Shown piece by piece: positions 6,276 to 6,493 of a stretch of 6,493 nt of DNA (positions within the stretch are counted from its first letter, which is position 1; every line of letters begins with the position of its first letter). Both the position numbers and the translations under genes were made by a program. The notes below the pieces were generated by a model. The model worked only from the letters and a program-made list of their open reading frames with translations. It was not told the DNA's origin and did not search any database. The stretch is from contig CALMWI010000464.1 in assembly GCA_937873545.1 (NCBI GenBank), positions 1 through 6,493 of the forward strand, read 5' to 3'. This DNA comes from an uncultured bacterium. Its GTDB lineage: Bacteria > UBA4055.

Positions 6276-6493
6276 TCGGTATATTTTTCATAGATCTGAT
6301 TTGCGGCTTCAAGATCTATCCTTTTATCGCTTAAGTAAACGTTCATTAACTCAATCAGCCTCTTTTTCACGAATTCAATAAGAGTTTCCTGTTTAAAAAC
6401 CGATCCGTGCAGTACAACGCACGGCGATCTTCCGTTTATAAGTTTTGAGCAGTTTAAAACAAGGTAAACAAGCTCGTCAGCCCCTTTATGGAT
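6260..6493 (-). CDS. C-terminal fragment of an unidentified protein, possibly a BadF/N-acetylglucosamine-kinase-like ATPase
   Basis: The minus strand is open from the right edge to a TAA at 6262-6260, giving the last 77 residues of a gene whose start lies outside the window. The fragment has a coding-like composition. It reads as a helix (ADELVYLVL), then PCVVLHGSVFK at about residues 24-34, then amphipathic helices ending in QKEV. A beta-strand with a Gly-Ser-Val-Phe turn followed by helices resembles the C-terminal lobe of ASKHA-fold kinases such as BadF/BadG or N-acetylglucosamine kinase, where a similar VVLxGSV segment precedes the final helices. That resemblance is short and from memory, so the family is tentative; that it is a real coding region is much safer. 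It converges on the Cof-type HAD gene with a 16-nt tail-to-tail overlap, so no separate terminator fits between the two. Confidence 0.7.
   Translation of the reverse strand: MHKGADELVYLVLNCSKLINGRSPCVVLHGSVFKQETLIEFVKKRLIELMNVYLSDKRIDLEAANQIYEKYTDQKEV

Noticed and set aside
1..6493. A defence system, mobile element or CRISPR array
   Set aside because: No transposase, integrase, nuclease or helicase, no terminal repeats and no regularly spaced repeats were seen; all recognisable genes are transport or metabolic types.

Overview
This window is a moderately AT-rich, densely packed bacterial segment. It holds four complete genes and a gene fragment at each edge. I see no RNA gene, insertion sequence, CRISPR array or phage signal. 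The taxon is uncertain. The protein types (ClC antiporter with CBS domains, large MMPL-type RND exporter, secreted protein) suggest a Gram-negative-type envelope. Both promoter candidates can be read as the Bacteroidetes-type TTG/TAnnTTTG pattern, which would fit a Bacteroidetes or other FCB-group relative. They can also be read as ordinary sigma-70 promoters, and one junction carries a strong AAGGAG Shine-Dalgarno, so I hold the FCB idea loosely.

Left and centre (1-5393, minus strand): one compact operon read right to left. Its order is a HAD hydrolase (4668-5393), a ClC chloride/proton antiporter with two CBS domains (2931-4652), an RND/MMPL exporter (58-2910) and the first 20 codons of a protein starting with a signal peptide (1-61). 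The gaps are 15 nt, 20 nt and a 4-nt ATGA overlap, so co-transcription is very likely. An RND/MMPL exporter followed by a small secreted protein resembles the known pairing of such exporters with LolA-like periplasmic lipid carriers. Export of a lipid or hydrophobic envelope component is therefore my favoured, unproven, role for the operon. The ClC protein may balance charge or pH, but its link to the exporter is only positional.

Centre right (5394-5504): a 111-nt divergent intergenic region with two back-to-back promoter candidates of identical geometry, plus a small inverted repeat over the rightward start site.

Right (5505-6493): a plus-strand Cof/SPP-type HAD phosphatase-like gene (5505-6275). 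Its 3' end overlaps, tail to tail, the C-terminal end of a minus-strand gene that runs off the window (6260-6493). That fragment may be a BadF/N-acetylglucosamine-kinase-like ATPase.

No clearly new multi-gene system is visible. The points most worth a second look are: two HAD enzymes facing each other from one divergent promoter region, both lacking the usual second aspartate of motif I; a ladder of overlapping stop/start codons between the HAD and ClC genes; and the large helical periplasmic insertions in the RND protein.
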